Below, one piece after another: positions 1 to 8,317 of a DNA stretch of 63,821 nt. The notes beneath the pieces are model-generated. The model worked only from the letters and a program-made list of their open reading frames with translations. It had not been told where the DNA came from and ran no database searches. The DNA is from Muribaculaceae bacterium (lineage in GTDB: Bacteria; Bacteroidota; Bacteroidia; Bacteroidales; Muribaculaceae), in NCBI GenBank assembly GCA_022510465.1, contig JAFLTJ010000001.1:18034-81854 (forward strand). Reading direction: 5' to 3'. Both the position numbers and the translations under genes were made by a program. How positions within the stretch are numbered: the stretch's first letter is position 1; every line of letters starts with the position of its first letter.

Positions 1-962
1 TTAAGCTTCTCGCGATAATCAGGCTGAGAGTTAGCATCGATTGTAATCTGAGCCTCCGTGCCATTCTTCACGCTTTCATAGAGACGCTCTACTACTGGCT
101 TGATTGCATCGTGGAACGGACCCATCCAGTCAAGCGCTCCACGCTGGGCGGTAGTCGAACAGTTGGCATACATCCAGTCCATTCCGCGCGCGCTGAATAG
201 TGGCATCAACGACTGAGTCAGCTCCTCGACAGTCTCGTTAAACGCCTCCGACGGCGTGTGTCCGTTCTCGCGCAACACCTCATATTGCGCTAAGAATAAC
301 CCCTGAATCGCACCCATCAGCGACCCACGCTCTCCCGTCAGATCGCTTATTGCCTCGCGGGCAAAAGTAGTTTCAAACAGGTACCCTGAACCAACACCGA
401 TACCAATTGCCAAAGTACGCTCCAAAGCCTTTCCGGTTGCATCCTGATACACGGCATACGACGAGTTCACGCCGCGCCCCTCAAGAAACATCGTGCGCAG
501 CGATGTGCCCGAGCCTTTAGGTGCAACCATGATTACGTCAACATCCGCCGGAGGAACAACACCCGTACGGTCGTTCCATGTAATGGCAAAACCGTGTGAG
601 AAATAAAGAGCCTTTCCGGCCGTCAAATGAGGCTTGATTGTTGGCCACACTGCAATAACTGCCGCGTCTGACAGCAAGCAGCAGATAATTGTACCGCGCT
701 TGGCTGCCTCCTCAATTGAAAAAAGCGTTTCGCCGGGAACCCATCCGTCGGCCACCGCCTTGTCGTAGGTTTTCCCTTCGCGTTGTCCCACTATCACGTT
801 AAACCCGTTGTCGCGCAGGTTCAATCCCTGCCCGGGGCCCTGAACGCCGTAACCAAGCACGGCGATTGTCTCATTTTTCAACACTTCGCGAGCCTTTTCA
901 AGCGTAAATTCTTCGCGAGTTATGACGGTCTCTTCTATGCCGCCAAAGTTAAGTTTTGCCAT
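1..962 (-). CDS. ilvC: Ketol-acid reductoisomerase (partial, 3' end beyond window)
   Basis: IlvC converts acetolactate or acetohydroxybutyrate to the dihydroxy acid in valine, leucine and isoleucine synthesis, using NAD(P)H and Mg2+. About 320 codons are present. The frame is still open at base 1, so roughly the last 25 residues of a normal-length enzyme are missing. The N-terminal Rossmann motif reads LGYGVQGPGQ, with Val where many enzymes have Ser. A metal-binding acidic stretch DLTGER follows near residue 205, and the C-terminal knotted domain begins after it. The ATG at 962 lies 12 bp after the thioesterase stop, so it is the last visible gene of the ilv operon. The family call is very secure. 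Confidence 0.96.
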   Translation of the reverse strand, partial: MAKLNFGGIEETVITREEFTLEKAREVLKNETIAVLGYGVQGPGQGLNLRDNGFNVIVGQREGKTYDKAVADGWVPGETLFSIEEAAKRGTIICCLLSDAAVIAVWPTIKPHLTAGKALYFSHGFAITWNDRTGVVPPADVDVIMVAPKGSGTSLRTMFLEGRGVNSSYAVYQDATGKALERTLAIGIGVGSGYLFETTFAREAISDLTGERGSLMGAIQGLFLAQYEVLRENGHTPSEAFNETVEELTQSLMPLFSARGMDWMYANCSTTAQRGALDWMGPFHDAIKPVVERLYESVKNGTEAQITIDANSQPDYREKL

Positions 963-974
963 TGTATTATCTTT

Positions 975-1754
975 TTAAAAATTATTTTCAATAGGTTGCC
1001 TGCGTCGCTCATATCTGAGACGGGCGAGGCAGAATGTAATATCCGAATCCCCCGAAAGCTCAATCGACGCTGTCTCCCCGTCGGTCGCCACTTTTAGGTA
1101 AGATTGCTGGTTGAACAGAGCCTCGTGGTGGAACACGATGTCAAGCTCCGCCACGCGGTTGTGGTCATAGAACTCCATCCCATAGTGGTCGGCAATCAGC
1201 TCCACATACCGGCACGAATTCACGTGGCGGTTCAGGTCAATGTCGCTGAATCTGAATCGGTAATTGTCAATAGGGTCGGTAACCTCGCGAACGGGGCGAG
1301 GCTTGGGCCCGAGTTCAATATTCACCTTTCGCGGATTTATCACCTCAAGCAGGCCCGGAAAAGTCGCCGGTAGGTCGGCCGGGCGACGCGTGTCAAGATT
1401 GATTGCACACCAAACCGTTTTCGCCTCAATCATAACATTGCCGGTGGCCGCGTCTCGCATCTCGAAATTACGATTGGTCATCAGCCGGCCAACATTCTCC
1501 ACCCACGTATCCAAAATGTAAGTCGAGTTGATAACCGGTAACGAGTCGATTTTGGCAACAACGCGAGATAGAACCCACGAGCAATTGTGCTCAATCAATC
1601 CGGCATACCCGAATCCTGCCTTGTTGGCGTGGCCGGTAGCGGTTTGTATTAGCACGTCTATCAACCCGGCAAGGGGCATTTCTCCCTGGCCGTTACACAT
1701 ACCCGCAGCCTGAAAATTGGTTACTGTATACTGTTTTATCGGTTCTGTTGACAT
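975..1754 (-). CDS. Acyl-ACP thioesterase inside the ilv operon
   Basis: A 259-aa protein of the FatA/FatB-like acyl-ACP thioesterase family (two hotdog folds). It should release free fatty acid from acyl-ACP in the cytoplasm. The first hotdog covers about residues 5-140 (IQTATGHANKAGFG near the start, WVLSR around 60). The second begins near 155 and carries the DIDLNRHVNSCRYVE segment, whose Asn and His match the catalytic pattern of this family. It lies 14 bp after ilvN and 12 bp before ilvC, so it is co-transcribed with branched-chain synthesis. This placement suggests a link to branched-chain fatty acids, which many Bacteroidales make from Val/Leu/Ile precursors; that link is inference. 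The substrate chain cannot be read from sequence. Confidence 0.88.
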   Translation of the reverse strand: MSTEPIKQYTVTNFQAAGMCNGQGEMPLAGLIDVLIQTATGHANKAGFGYAGLIEHNCSWVLSRVVAKIDSLPVINSTYILDTWVENVGRLMTNRNFEMRDAATGNVMIEAKTVWCAINLDTRRPADLPATFPGLLEVINPRKVNIELGPKPRPVREVTDPIDNYRFRFSDIDLNRHVNSCRYVELIADHYGMEFYDHNRVAELDIVFHHEALFNQQSYLKVATDGETASIELSGDSDITFCLARLRYERRRQPIENNF

Positions 1755-1768
1755 TCTTGGCTTCTGTT

Positions 1769-2335
1769 TTATCGGTTAAACTCGGCCCGGCGGCGCTCCT
1801 GCTCGTCAAGGAACAGCGAGACATGCTCGGTTGCCTCTCGGGTTACTATCACTCGGCCGCTGCGCATAAACTGGCGCAAGTCATAATTTTTCAGCTCCTG
1901 AAACAACGCCTCGGTCTCATCGCTGTGGCCGGTCTTTTCTATCACCGTATATTCTCGCGTAATCTCCAGTATACGAGCGTCATAACGGCGTATTATCTTC
2001 TCTAAATTTTTCTCGTCAACAAGCCTTATAGTCGGCACTTTGTACAGCGCAATCTCCTGATAGACAATATCGCGGTCGGTGTACAGAAAGGCGCGCAACA
2101 CGTCGATGCGCTTCTCTATCTGCTTGACTACCTTTTCCATCGTAGCGCGGTCGCTGTAACACGTTACGGTAAATTTGTGAATGCCCGGTATCGAGCTCGC
2201 ACTTCCCGAAACGCTCTCAATATTCAGGCAGCGCCGGGTGAGAATGATGGAAATCTGATTCAGCAGACCAACCTGATTCTCGCTGTATACAGTGACTGTG
2301 AAAAGCTGTTTTTTATTCTTCGTTGTCTGGTTCAT
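1769..2335 (-). CDS. ilvN: Acetolactate synthase small (regulatory) subunit
   Basis: A 188-aa regulatory subunit that stimulates IlvB and usually confers valine feedback inhibition. An ACT domain occupies residues 10-85, with the characteristic ENQVGLLNQISIILTRR helix, and a C-terminal domain follows. The start is the ATG at 2335, which overlaps the ilvB 3' end by 23 bp; this is consistent with translational coupling. The C-terminal part (ATEHVSLFLDEQERRR) is unremarkable. The gene could equally be named ilvH; the sequence does not distinguish isozyme names. Confidence 0.95.
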   Translation of the reverse strand: MNQTTKNKKQLFTVTVYSENQVGLLNQISIILTRRCLNIESVSGSASSIPGIHKFTVTCYSDRATMEKVVKQIEKRIDVLRAFLYTDRDIVYQEIALYKVPTIRLVDEKNLEKIIRRYDARILEITREYTVIEKTGHSDETEALFQELKNYDLRQFMRSGRVIVTREATEHVSLFLDEQERRRAEFNR

Positions 2336-4049
2336 ACTTGAGATTGCGATTGAGCATTATGTGGTCAACAGCCTTGCCTACCGGAGTCATCGGAAAGACC
2401 ATATCAGTCTCGTCAATATTAACGTCAAGAATATAGCTGCCCGGCGCACTAATCATCCGGTCAATAGCCGCGGCAAGTTCCCCTCGGGTCGAAACATGTT
2501 CGCCGGGGATATTGTAGGCCGATGCAAGCGTGATAAAGTCGGGATTAAGCAATGGCGTGTTGGAAAAACGACCGTTAAAAAACAGCTCCTGCCATTGGCG
2601 AACGTTACCCAAAAAGTTGTTATTCAATATTATAACTTTGACATCAACGCCATATTCCATTATCGTGCCAAGCTCCTGCACCGTCATTTGAAAACCGCCG
2701 TCACCCGTAAAGCAGCACACGGTTCGCTCCGGGTCGCCCAATTTGGCTCCGATTGCGGCCGGAAGTGAAAAACCCATTGTTCCGAGTCCTCCCGAGGAGA
2801 TAATTGACCTGGAACGTGTGTAGCCGAAATATCGCGCCGACAACATCTGATTCTGACCTACATCGGTAACCAGAATGGCCTTATTCTCAGACGCTTCCGA
2901 AACAAGTCTGGCAACTTCTCCCATCTTCATTTTGCCGCCGCATGCATCCGCCTCGGGGTATGCTTCCGGAACTATAACCTCGCGATATTCAACCTCGGCA
3001 TGGCGGTCAAACGACTCAATCCACTCCTCATGGGATGAATCATTCAGCATTGGCAACAGCGCCGACAGTGCATCGTGAGCATCCCCATGGATATGCACGT
3101 CGGCTGTGATGTTTTTATCAAACTCGGCCGCGTCAATGTCGATATGGATGATTTTTGCGTTCGGGGCATATAGCTCGGTGACCCCCGTAACACGGTCGTC
3201 AAACCTCATGCCTATCGCCATAATGACGTCTGCCCGGTTGGTATTGTAATTGGCTCCTACATTTCCGTGCATACCCGCCATCCCTTTGAATAAGCGGTGG
3301 GTTGACGGTATGGTGGATAACCCCAGTAGGGTGTTGATTACCGGAATATCGGCCCGTTCGGCCACTTGCAGCAGGTCTTGTTCGGCGTTTGCTATCATTA
3401 CGCCGTGACCGGCTATTATCATCGGCCGGCGGGAATTGTTGATAAGCGCTGCCGCTTTCAGTAGATTTTCGGTTGCTATGACCGGTCGGGGATTATAGCT
3501 TCTGATGAAGTTGCAACGACGGTAGTGGCTCTCGATAAGCCCTATTTGGGCATCTTTGGCAAAGTCCAGAACCACCGGGCCGGGACGTCCCGTCGACGCT
3601 ATGTAAAATGCGCGCGACAGAGCCCATTCTATTTCGTCGGGCCGGCGTATCTGGTAGGCCCACTTCGATATTGGTTGGGTGATTCCTACTACATCTGTTT
3701 CCTGAAAGGCATCGCTGCCCAAGTATTGCACGGCCACCTGGCCGGTTATGATTACCAATGGAGTGCTGTCCATCAGGGCGTCACTTAGTCCGGTAATGAT
3801 ATTTGTTGCTGCCGGACCCGAAGTGACAACCACCACACCAACGCGGCCCGAAGCACGCGCATACCCCTGGGCGGCATGGATGGCTCCCTGTTCATGTCGG
3901 GTCAATATATGACGCAGACGGTCTCGGTAATCCCATAATTTGTCGTAAAACGGTAGAATAGCGCCTCCGGGGTAGCCAAACAGAGTGTCAACACCCTCGG
4001 CAAGCAACCCACGTATCATCGCTTCTGCACCGGTTATCTTGTTGTCCAT
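2313..4049 (-). CDS. ilvB: Acetolactate synthase large subunit
   Basis: This 578-aa ThDP-, FAD- and Mg-dependent enzyme condenses two pyruvates, or pyruvate with 2-oxobutyrate. The N-terminal PYR domain has the GYPGGAILPFYD motif and the catalytic Glu in LTRHEQGAIHAAQGYAR. The central FAD-binding domain follows, then the C-terminal PP domain with GDGGFQMT and NNNFLGNVRQWQ (ThDP/Mg motif). I chose the ATG at 4049 (MDNKITGAEAM). The frame stays open 48 codons further upstream, but that part reads through the ilvD 3' end and is not family-like. It lies 13 bp after ilvD and overlaps ilvN. Confidence 0.96.
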   Translation of the reverse strand: MDNKITGAEAMIRGLLAEGVDTLFGYPGGAILPFYDKLWDYRDRLRHILTRHEQGAIHAAQGYARASGRVGVVVVTSGPAATNIITGLSDALMDSTPLVIITGQVAVQYLGSDAFQETDVVGITQPISKWAYQIRRPDEIEWALSRAFYIASTGRPGPVVLDFAKDAQIGLIESHYRRCNFIRSYNPRPVIATENLLKAAALINNSRRPMIIAGHGVMIANAEQDLLQVAERADIPVINTLLGLSTIPSTHRLFKGMAGMHGNVGANYNTNRADVIMAIGMRFDDRVTGVTELYAPNAKIIHIDIDAAEFDKNITADVHIHGDAHDALSALLPMLNDSSHEEWIESFDRHAEVEYREVIVPEAYPEADACGGKMKMGEVARLVSEASENKAILVTDVGQNQMLSARYFGYTRSRSIISSGGLGTMGFSLPAAIGAKLGDPERTVCCFTGDGGFQMTVQELGTIMEYGVDVKVIILNNNFLGNVRQWQELFFNGRFSNTPLLNPDFITLASAYNIPGEHVSTRGELAAAIDRMISAPGSYILDVNIDETDMVFPMTPVGKAVDHIMLNRNLKYEPDNEE

Positions 4050-4062
4050 AAAATCTTGTGTA

Positions 4063-5910
4063 TTAGCGTATAAATCGAACGCCACCCTTGTCGGCCGATG
4101 TAACAGTTGCTGCGTATGCTCGTAAAGCACGGGAAACAATACGTTCCCGTCGGTGGGGCGTAAACGCATCTTTGCCTCGTGCAAGCTCGGCACGGCGGCG
4201 CTCCGCGAGCTCCTCCTCAGTCAGATTTACCGCGATTGTGCGTGCCGGAATATCTATCGTCACGATGTCCCCATCTTTGATAAGGGCTATATTTCCGCCG
4301 GCTGCAGCCTCGGGCGATATGTGACCTATTGACAGCCCCGACGTTCCTCCCGAAAATCGGCCGTCGGTAATAAGAGCACATTTGGCTCCAAGATGCTTGC
4401 TCTTGATATAGCTGGTAGGGTAGAGCATTTCCTGCATTCCCGGCCCGCCTTTGGGCCCTTCATGGATGATGACAACAACGTCACCGGCCTCAACCTTGTC
4501 GTTCAATATCGCCTCCACGGCCTCATCCTGCGATTCATACACCTTTGCAGGCCCGCTGAAAACGAATATCGACGTATCTACTCCGGCGGTTTTGACAACG
4601 CATCCGTCTGTGGCTATATTTCCGCGTAATACGGCCAGCCCGCCGTCGGCAGCGTATGCATGCGCCACGTCGCGTATGCATCCACCGGCGCGGTCGGTGT
4701 CAAGCGACTCATATTTGGTTGATTGTGAACCTAAAACGGTGGATATTCTTCCTTCAGGCGCTGAGTGCCATGTTTCATCGGCAATCGCAGTGTATTTGTC
4801 GCCGCCAATAGCCCACAAGTCTATTGCCTCGCCGAGGGTCATATTGTCAACGCGTTTTACCGACGTGTTCACCAATCCGGCATCGGCAAGCTGTTTCATT
4901 ATCGTCAATATTCCTCCGGCGCGGTTAACATCCTGAATGTGATAGGCCGAATTGGGCGCTACTTTGCATAAAACCGGGGTACGACGCGACAGGTGGTCAA
5001 TGTCGTCGATAGTGAAATCGGCCTCTGCCTCGGCGGCTATCGCCAGCAAGTGCAGCACCGTGTTGGTCGAGCCTCCCATCGCTATGTCAAGCGTCATGGC
5101 GTTCAGCATGGCTTCGCGGGTGGCGATGGAACGCGGCAAAACCGACGTGTCGCCGTCGCGATAGTAGGCAAGAGTGTTAGCTATCAGCTGTTTGGCTGTG
5201 CGGCTGAATAACTCGCGCCTGTTTGTATGGGTGGCGAGTATTGTCCCGTTGCCGGGGAGTGCAAGCCCGATAGCTTCATTAAGCGAGTTCATCGAATTGG
5301 CGGTAAACATCCCCGAGCACGACCCGCAGCCAGGGCAGCCGGTGCGCTCTATTCGTTCAACGGTTGCATCGTCTACCGTCGGGTCGGCGCTTTCAACCAT
5401 TATATCAACCAAATCAAGATGTCGGTTCCCGTCAATACCGGCTTCCATCGGTCCGCCCGATACAAATATGCAAGGAATGTTTAGTCTCATGGCGGCCATA
5501 AGCATTCCCGGAGTAACCTTGTCACAGTTGGAGATACACACCATCGCGTCGGCCTTATGGGCGTTGACCATATACTCTACCGAGTCGGCAATCAGCTCGC
5601 GCGAAGGAAGGGAATACAACATCCCGTCGTGACCCATCGCTATACCGTCGTCTATCGCAATTGTATTAAACTCGGCGGCATAAAATCCCTGTTTCTCTAT
5701 TTCGGCCTTTAATTCCTGACCTATCTCGTGCAGATGAGTGTGACCGGGAACAAACTGCGTGAATGAATTCACAATCGCTATTATCGGTCGCCCTATCTGC
5801 TCCTCTTTCATTCCGCCGGCGCGCCACAATGCTCGCGCCCCGGCCATACGGCGCCCACGTGTAGTCGCATCGCTCCTAAGTGGGATTTTATAGATTGTAT
5901 TTTGTTGCAT
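4063..5910 (-). CDS. ilvD: Dihydroxy-acid dehydratase
   Basis: A 615-aa Fe-S dehydratase that catalyses the third common step of branched-chain amino acid synthesis. Cluster-ligand cysteines are visible in [10 protein letters not shown] and in [18 protein letters not shown]. The C-terminal domain has the [11 protein letters not shown] and [10 protein letters not shown] motifs. Length is normal for the bacterial family. It is the first gene of the leftward ilv operon. A close-consensus Bacteroidetes promoter ends about 25 bp upstream of its ATG, leaving only a short leader, so I see no room for a leader-peptide attenuator. Confidence 0.97.
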   Translation of the reverse strand: MQQNTIYKIPLRSDATTRGRRMAGARALWRAGGMKEEQIGRPIIAIVNSFTQFVPGHTHLHEIGQELKAEIEKQGFYAAEFNTIAIDDGIAMGHDGMLYSLPSRELIADSVEYMVNAHKADAMVCISNCDKVTPGMLMAAMRLNIPCIFVSGGPMEAGIDGNRHLDLVDIMVESADPTVDDATVERIERTGCPGCGSCSGMFTANSMNSLNEAIGLALPGNGTILATHTNRRELFSRTAKQLIANTLAYYRDGDTSVLPRSIATREAMLNAMTLDIAMGGSTNTVLHLLAIAAEAEADFTIDDIDHLSRRTPVLCKVAPNSAYHIQDVNRAGGILTIMKQLADAGLVNTSVKRVDNMTLGEAIDLWAIGGDKYTAIADETWHSAPEGRISTVLGSQSTKYESLDTDRAGGCIRDVAHAYAADGGLAVLRGNIATDGCVVKTAGVDTSIFVFSGPAKVYESQDEAVEAILNDKVEAGDVVVIIHEGPKGGPGMQEMLYPTSYIKSKHLGAKCALITDGRFSGGTSGLSIGHISPEAAAGGNIALIKDGDIVTIDIPARTIAVNLTEEELAERRRAELARGKDAFTPHRRERIVSRALRAYAATVTSADKGGVRFIR

Positions 5911-5935
5911 TATACCTATTGGAAAACTATTCTTG

Positions 5936-5967
5936 CAAAATTAGATATAAAGGGCAATATGACCAAA
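5936..5967 (-). promoter_or_regulatory. Promoter of the ilv operon
   Basis: On the minus strand TTTG (5967-5964) is followed after 20 bp by TAATTTTG (5943-5936). This fits the Bacteroidetes primary sigma pattern TTTG-N(17-23)-TAnnTTTG. The -7 box is 25 bp upstream of the ilvD ATG. Confidence 0.75.
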
Positions 5968-6056
5968 AATTTGCACAATAAAAAACAGTGTGTGCAACAA
6001 AATGACAGCAATTTGTCTCTTTAGGCTGCGATTTGCGATTAAAAATATCTATCTGC

Positions 6057-7031
6057 CTACGATATTGTTTCGATTACCAATTTTGAAATGTAAGCGATGT
6101 AGCACGCCAACATTAATGCCCCTTCTGCGCGGGTAAACGTTTTGTCTTTGAAAAAGCGCCCGAAAAACCAAAACAGAAAACAAGCCACCGTCAACGCTAT
6201 CAGGTCAAATTCTCCTATATTGCCCATAGGAAGAGGTCTGATTGTCGCGGCGCAGCCAAGAACAAGGAAGATATTGAAAATATTACTTCCTATGACGTTA
6301 CCTATTGCCATGCCCGGTTTACCTTTGACTGCGGCTGTTATCGACGTCGCCAGCTCGGGCAGCGATGTGCCGGCGGCAACAATTGTCAGGCCTATGATTG
6401 CATCGCTAACCCCAAGGCCCGACGCTATTCCCGACGCTCCGTCAACAAACAACTCGCCGCCGGCTATCAGTCCGGCAAGCCCGATAATAACCCAAGCCAG
6501 CGATTTCCACAATGGCATCTCTTTAACCTCCTCCTGTTCAGGCAGTTCATCCGGGGATGCACCGGTGGCTCGTGAAAAGGTGTAGCGCATAAAAATGGCA
6601 AAGAACAGTAGCAGCAAAATTCCGTCAACCCGCGTCACAATCGCCGTTGGAGTGCCGTCGACAATCGTCGAGCTGCCGATTGCCAAAAGCGCCAATGCCG
6701 AAAGAAACACCAGCGGAATATCCATCGTCAGAATATTCCGGTCAACGACAATCGGTTTGACAATCGCCGTCGCCCCGACAATTACAAGGATATTGAACAG
6801 GTTGCTCCCCACAACGTTACCTATGGCCATTTCGGCACTTGAATTAATAGACGAAACGATAGATATAACCAGCTCGGGAGCCGACGTGCCAAAAGCAACA
6901 ACCGTCAGGCCGATGACCAAATCCGAGACACCCCATCGCTTGGCTATGGCACTCGAGCCGTCGGTGAGCATATTCGCTCCAACAAGAATAAATGCAAGGC
7001 CACCAATCAGATAAATAATATTCAGTATCAT
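6057..7031 (-). CDS. K+-dependent Na+/Ca2+ exchanger-like membrane protein (CaCA family)
   Basis: A 324-aa polytopic inner-membrane antiporter of the YrbG type. It has two inverted repeats of about five membrane segments each. Each repeat carries the alpha-repeat signature: AFGTSAPELVISIVSS near residue 50 and AAGTSLPELATSITAA near 220. The conserved GNVVGSNLFNI and GNVIGSNIFNI follow the respective signatures. It probably exchanges Na+ for Ca2+ or another divalent cation. Its ATG overlaps the stop of the upstream aminotransferase by 4 bp (ATGA), so the two are translationally coupled despite no obvious functional link. Confidence 0.9.
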   Translation of the reverse strand: MILNIIYLIGGLAFILVGANMLTDGSSAIAKRWGVSDLVIGLTVVAFGTSAPELVISIVSSINSSAEMAIGNVVGSNLFNILVIVGATAIVKPIVVDRNILTMDIPLVFLSALALLAIGSSTIVDGTPTAIVTRVDGILLLLFFAIFMRYTFSRATGASPDELPEQEEVKEMPLWKSLAWVIIGLAGLIAGGELFVDGASGIASGLGVSDAIIGLTIVAAGTSLPELATSITAAVKGKPGMAIGNVIGSNIFNIFLVLGCAATIRPLPMGNIGEFDLIALTVACFLFWFFGRFFKDKTFTRAEGALMLACYIAYISKLVIETIS

Positions 7032-8227
7032 CTATTCAAACTTTTTACTGCCTTGACAATGCGTTCGGTAGCTTCAAGCAACGACGCCCGCGGTGTCGCT
7101 ACATTAAGCCGCATAAACCCGCGACCCTCGGTGCCAAACATTTCTCCGTCGTTCAGCGCCAGTTTTGCATTATCAATAATAAGAGAAACCAAATCGCGTT
7201 GTTCCAGCCCAAGCCCGGTGAAGTCGAGCCACCCTAAGAATGAAGCATCGGGGCGCACTGCCTTTACCTTTCGGTCTGGGAAATGCCCGGATATTGATTG
7301 TTCAACGGCAATGATATTCTCCTGAACATATCCAATGAGTTGATTAAGCCAGTCTTCGCCATGATTGTAGGCGGCCTCGGTGGCAACCATCGCCAGCAAT
7401 ATCGGGTCGTTGAATTCATTAGCCTCCATCCAGCGGTAGAACGGGTCGCGCAGGGCCGCGTTCTTTACCACCATCCATGAACTGACCATCCCCGGGATAT
7501 TGAATGTTTTGGAGGGCGCTGCAAGCATGATACCCGCGCGACGGGCCTCCTCGCTTACGCTGAGAAACGGGATGTGTTTCTTCCCCCATAACATCAGGTC
7601 GCCGTGTATTTCATCCGATATGACGATAACATTGTGCTTGACTGCGAGCGCCGCAACTGCCTGTAATGTAGCTATATCCCATTGGATTCCCGACGGATTG
7701 TGTGGATTGCAAAGAATCATCATTGTCACGGTTGGGTCGGCCATACACTCCTCTAAATGAGCTATATTCATCCTGTAACGCAGATTGACGTCGTCATATA
7801 TCAGCGGATTGACCGCGGCGCGGCGCTGATTCCCCTCGATGACCATCTTAAACGGATGATAAACAGGTGGTTGAATGATGATTCCCTCGCCGGGTCGGGT
7901 GAAATAGTTTATCGCATAAGCAATCCCTTTGACAACACCGGGTATGAACGTTAATTCATCGCGCGTTATGTCAAACCCGTGACGACGCGCGCTCCACCTA
8001 ACGATTGAATCAATGTAGCTGTCACACTGGCATGGGTATCCTAAAATAGGATGTGAAAGGCGGTTGGTAAGAGCCTCTATAATAGCCGGAGAGACGGCAA
8101 AATCCATGTCGGCAATCCACATTGCCTTAAGGTCATCGCGACCAAACCGCTCGCCGAGCGCGTCAACTTTCAGGCACCCTGTTCTGTGACGGTCAATAAC
8201 CGTGTCAAAATCATATTTACAACCCAT
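7028..8227 (-). CDS. MalY/PatB-type PLP-dependent aminotransferase (probable cystathionine beta-lyase)
   Basis: A 399-aa fold-type I PLP enzyme. The N-terminal ADMDF motif near residue 40 is typical of the MalY/PatB group. NPHNPSG around 175, the aspartate in SDEIHGDL, and the Schiff-base lysine in APSKTFNIPG near 238 complete the PLP site. Family members cleave C-S bonds of cystathionine or cysteine, or act as aminotransferases; the sequence alone does not fix the substrate. A TATATTTG -7 box lies 42 bp upstream of the ATG. The gene is translationally coupled to the cation exchanger downstream. Confidence 0.9.
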   Translation of the reverse strand: MGCKYDFDTVIDRHRTGCLKVDALGERFGRDDLKAMWIADMDFAVSPAIIEALTNRLSHPILGYPCQCDSYIDSIVRWSARRHGFDITRDELTFIPGVVKGIAYAINYFTRPGEGIIIQPPVYHPFKMVIEGNQRRAAVNPLIYDDVNLRYRMNIAHLEECMADPTVTMMILCNPHNPSGIQWDIATLQAVAALAVKHNVIVISDEIHGDLMLWGKKHIPFLSVSEEARRAGIMLAAPSKTFNIPGMVSSWMVVKNAALRDPFYRWMEANEFNDPILLAMVATEAAYNHGEDWLNQLIGYVQENIIAVEQSISGHFPDRKVKAVRPDASFLGWLDFTGLGLEQRDLVSLIIDNAKLALNDGEMFGTEGRGFMRLNVATPRASLLEATERIVKAVKSLNR

Positions 8228-8268
8228 CTTTTATTGCTGTGAAAAGGGAATACACTTGTTTCAAAAAA

Positions 8269-8276
8269 CAAATATA
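8269..8276 (-). promoter_or_regulatory. -7 box upstream of the MalY-type aminotransferase
   Basis: The minus strand reads TATATTTG, which matches TAnnTTTG. No convincing TTTG element is found at the usual distance, so only the -7 box is called. Confidence 0.5.
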
Positions 8277-8317
8277 GTGCTTTTTTCTTAAGCGAAACCT
8301 ATTTTTGAAAAAAAGAC

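Noticed and set aside
5911-6056. Leader-peptide attenuator for the ilv operon
   Set aside because: The promoter lies only 25 bp from ilvD, leaving no space for a leader peptide and hairpins.
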